From: Dysgonamonadaceae bacterium
GTDB taxonomy: Bacteria > Bacteroidota > Bacteroidia > Bacteroidales > Azobacteroidaceae
Direction: 5' to 3'
NCBI GenBank assembly: GCA_031255425.1
Contig: JAIRSN010000162.1
Span: 1-6,240 of the forward strand
DNA: 6,240 nucleotides
In this document: positions 5,216 to 6,240 of the stretch, one piece after another
Layout of the letters: each line of letters begins with the position of its first letter
How positions within the stretch are numbered: the stretch's first letter is position 1
Made by a program: the position numbers and the translations under genes
Notes under the pieces: generated by a model
Databases searched by the model: none
What the model saw: the letters and a program-made list of their open reading frames with translations, nothing else
What the model was told of the DNA's origin: nothing

Positions 5216-6240
5216 ATGAATAAAAGAATCTTTGCACTGTTTGCCGCCGTTGCGCTGGGCGCAGGAATGTATGCGCAGCCGCCGGTATATCAGATTGAGA
5301 AAAGACCTTCCGGCGGGTTTGCCTCCGTTCCGGAAGAAGGAGTCGGCGAAGTGAAGGGCGGCGAAGGCGGAAACGTTGTCTTCATCCGTTCCGTCTCCGA
5401 ACTGGAAACCGAACTGGGAAAACTGCGCACCGACAAGCCGAAAAACACGCCGGTCCCGACGGTGTTTGTTTTCTCCGGAAACTACACCCACAGTTCCAAA
5501 ATGCTTTATGTAAAATACATTGAGAACGTAACGCTTGTCGGCGACGGAACGGCGGTGTTCGAACATTTCGGGCTGATTGTCCAGTATGCCGAAAACATCA
5601 TTATCCGCAACATTACGTTCGACGGCTTGGAACGGCAATCGTCCGGCTCGTCCGACGACGGGATCTGCATCGAATACGGATCGCATCATATCTGGGTCGA
5701 CCACTGTACGTTTACCGACCATTACGACGGCAGCCTGGATACCAAAAAGCAGGCGCGGAATGTGACGGTCTCCTGGAACCGGTTCTACAATCACAGCAAG
5801 AATTGCCTGGTGGGACACGACGACAAGGAGTCGGCGGATGTTGTGATGACGACCACGTTTCATCACAACTTCTTCGACGGAACGGCGCAACGCAACCCGC
5901 GGGTCCGCTTCGGCAAGGCGCATGTTTACAACAACTATTACACCGGCAACAGTATCTACGGGATTGTGTCGGCCTGCAACGCCGATGTTTTTGTAGAAGG
6001 CAATTACATGGAAGATGTGCAGCATCCTTCGTACTGCGGATACGACAAGTCGCCGGTGGGCGACCTGGAGGAACGCAACAATGTGCTGGTGCGTTCGGGG
6101 GCGTTCGTCACGCACGGAACGACTTTCGAGCCGCACGATTACTACGATTACACCGTCGACGACCCGTACAGCCTGCCGGAATACATCCCTGCCGGTGCCG
6201 GCGCCGGGAAGTTCGATTTCAGTTATATGTGGCTGGGCGG
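5216..6240 (+). CDS. PL1 pectate lyase, 3' end cut by the window
   Basis: Probable secreted pectate lyase of family PL1, open from 5216 to the window edge (341 whole codons, no stop). The ATG lies 11 nt after the previous stop and starts a good signal peptide (MNKR, then a hydrophobic run, likely cleavage after MYA at residue 20). The PL1 beta-helix is recognisable: IVQYAENIIIRNITF (121-135), SSDDGICIE (145-153), the pectate lyase signature around WVDHCTF (160-166), HYDGSLD (169-175), K195, and RNPRVRFG (226-233). By comparison with Dickeya PelC, D147/D148, D171 and D175 are likely calcium ligands. K195 and R231 correspond to substrate-binding K190 and R223, and R226 to the catalytic base R218. 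The core is essentially complete in what is visible, and a C-terminal sorting tail, if present, lies outside. It would attack the same polygalacturonate backbone as the two PL9 enzymes from a different fold family. Confidence 0.9.
   Translation, partial: MNKRIFALFAAVALGAGMYAQPPVYQIEKRPSGGFASVPEEGVGEVKGGEGGNVVFIRSVSELETELGKLRTDKPKNTPVPTVFVFSGNYTHSSKMLYVKYIENVTLVGDGTAVFEHFGLIVQYAENIIIRNITFDGLERQSSGSSDDGICIEYGSHHIWVDHCTFTDHYDGSLDTKKQARNVTVSWNRFYNHSKNCLVGHDDKESADVVMTTTFHHNFFDGTAQRNPRVRFGKAHVYNNYYTGNSIYGIVSACNADVFVEGNYMEDVQHPSYCGYDKSPVGDLEERNNVLVRSGAFVTHGTTFEPHDYYDYTVDDPYSLPEYIPAGAGAGKFDFSYMWLG

Noticed and set aside
5201..6136. 311-codon open frame on the reverse strand
   Set aside because: Antisense to the PL1 gene, which has a full set of family motifs; no recognisable protein features in the reverse frame.

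Overview
The window most likely comes from a member of the Bacteroidota, probably a plant-polysaccharide-degrading Bacteroidales relative with GC-rich coding DNA. The two complete proteins both end in type A sorting tails of the type IX secretion system (T9SS), which is essentially confined to that phylum. Start codons are preceded by A-rich leaders or weak purine stretches rather than strong Shine-Dalgarno sites, which also fits. The species cannot be told from the sequence.

Layout. Positions 1-120 contain no gene I can defend. Positions 121-292 hold a compact array of five short, near-perfect hairpins, four of which form two inverted pairs in an interleaved order. A rho-independent terminator-like stem with a T-run follows at 297-325. 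An AT-rich leader (326-448) then leads into three same-strand genes with almost no space between them: a PL9 pectate lyase with a C-terminal Ig-like domain, an unassigned beta-rich module and a T9SS tail (449-2902); a second PL9 pectate lyase with an N-terminal CBM35-like domain, an InlB-type repeat and a T9SS tail (2904-5204, 1 nt after the previous stop); and a PL1 pectate lyase (5216 onward, 11 nt gap) that is cut by the window end.

How the genes work together. All three products carry export signals, and all three have the calcium-binding and catalytic residues of their lyase families. They should cleave the polygalacturonate backbone of pectin by beta-elimination outside the cell, yielding 4,5-unsaturated oligogalacturonides. 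The two PL9 enzymes are paralogues with different accessory modules, which suggests division of labour in substrate targeting. The CBM35-like module of the second enzyme could plausibly bind uronic acids or lyase products. No transporter (SusC/D), sensor or monosaccharide catabolic gene is visible, so this is only the lyase part of a possible larger pectin locus.

Nothing here is clearly a new biological system. The least explained elements are the interleaved hairpin array upstream of the operon and the unassigned module in the first PL9 protein.
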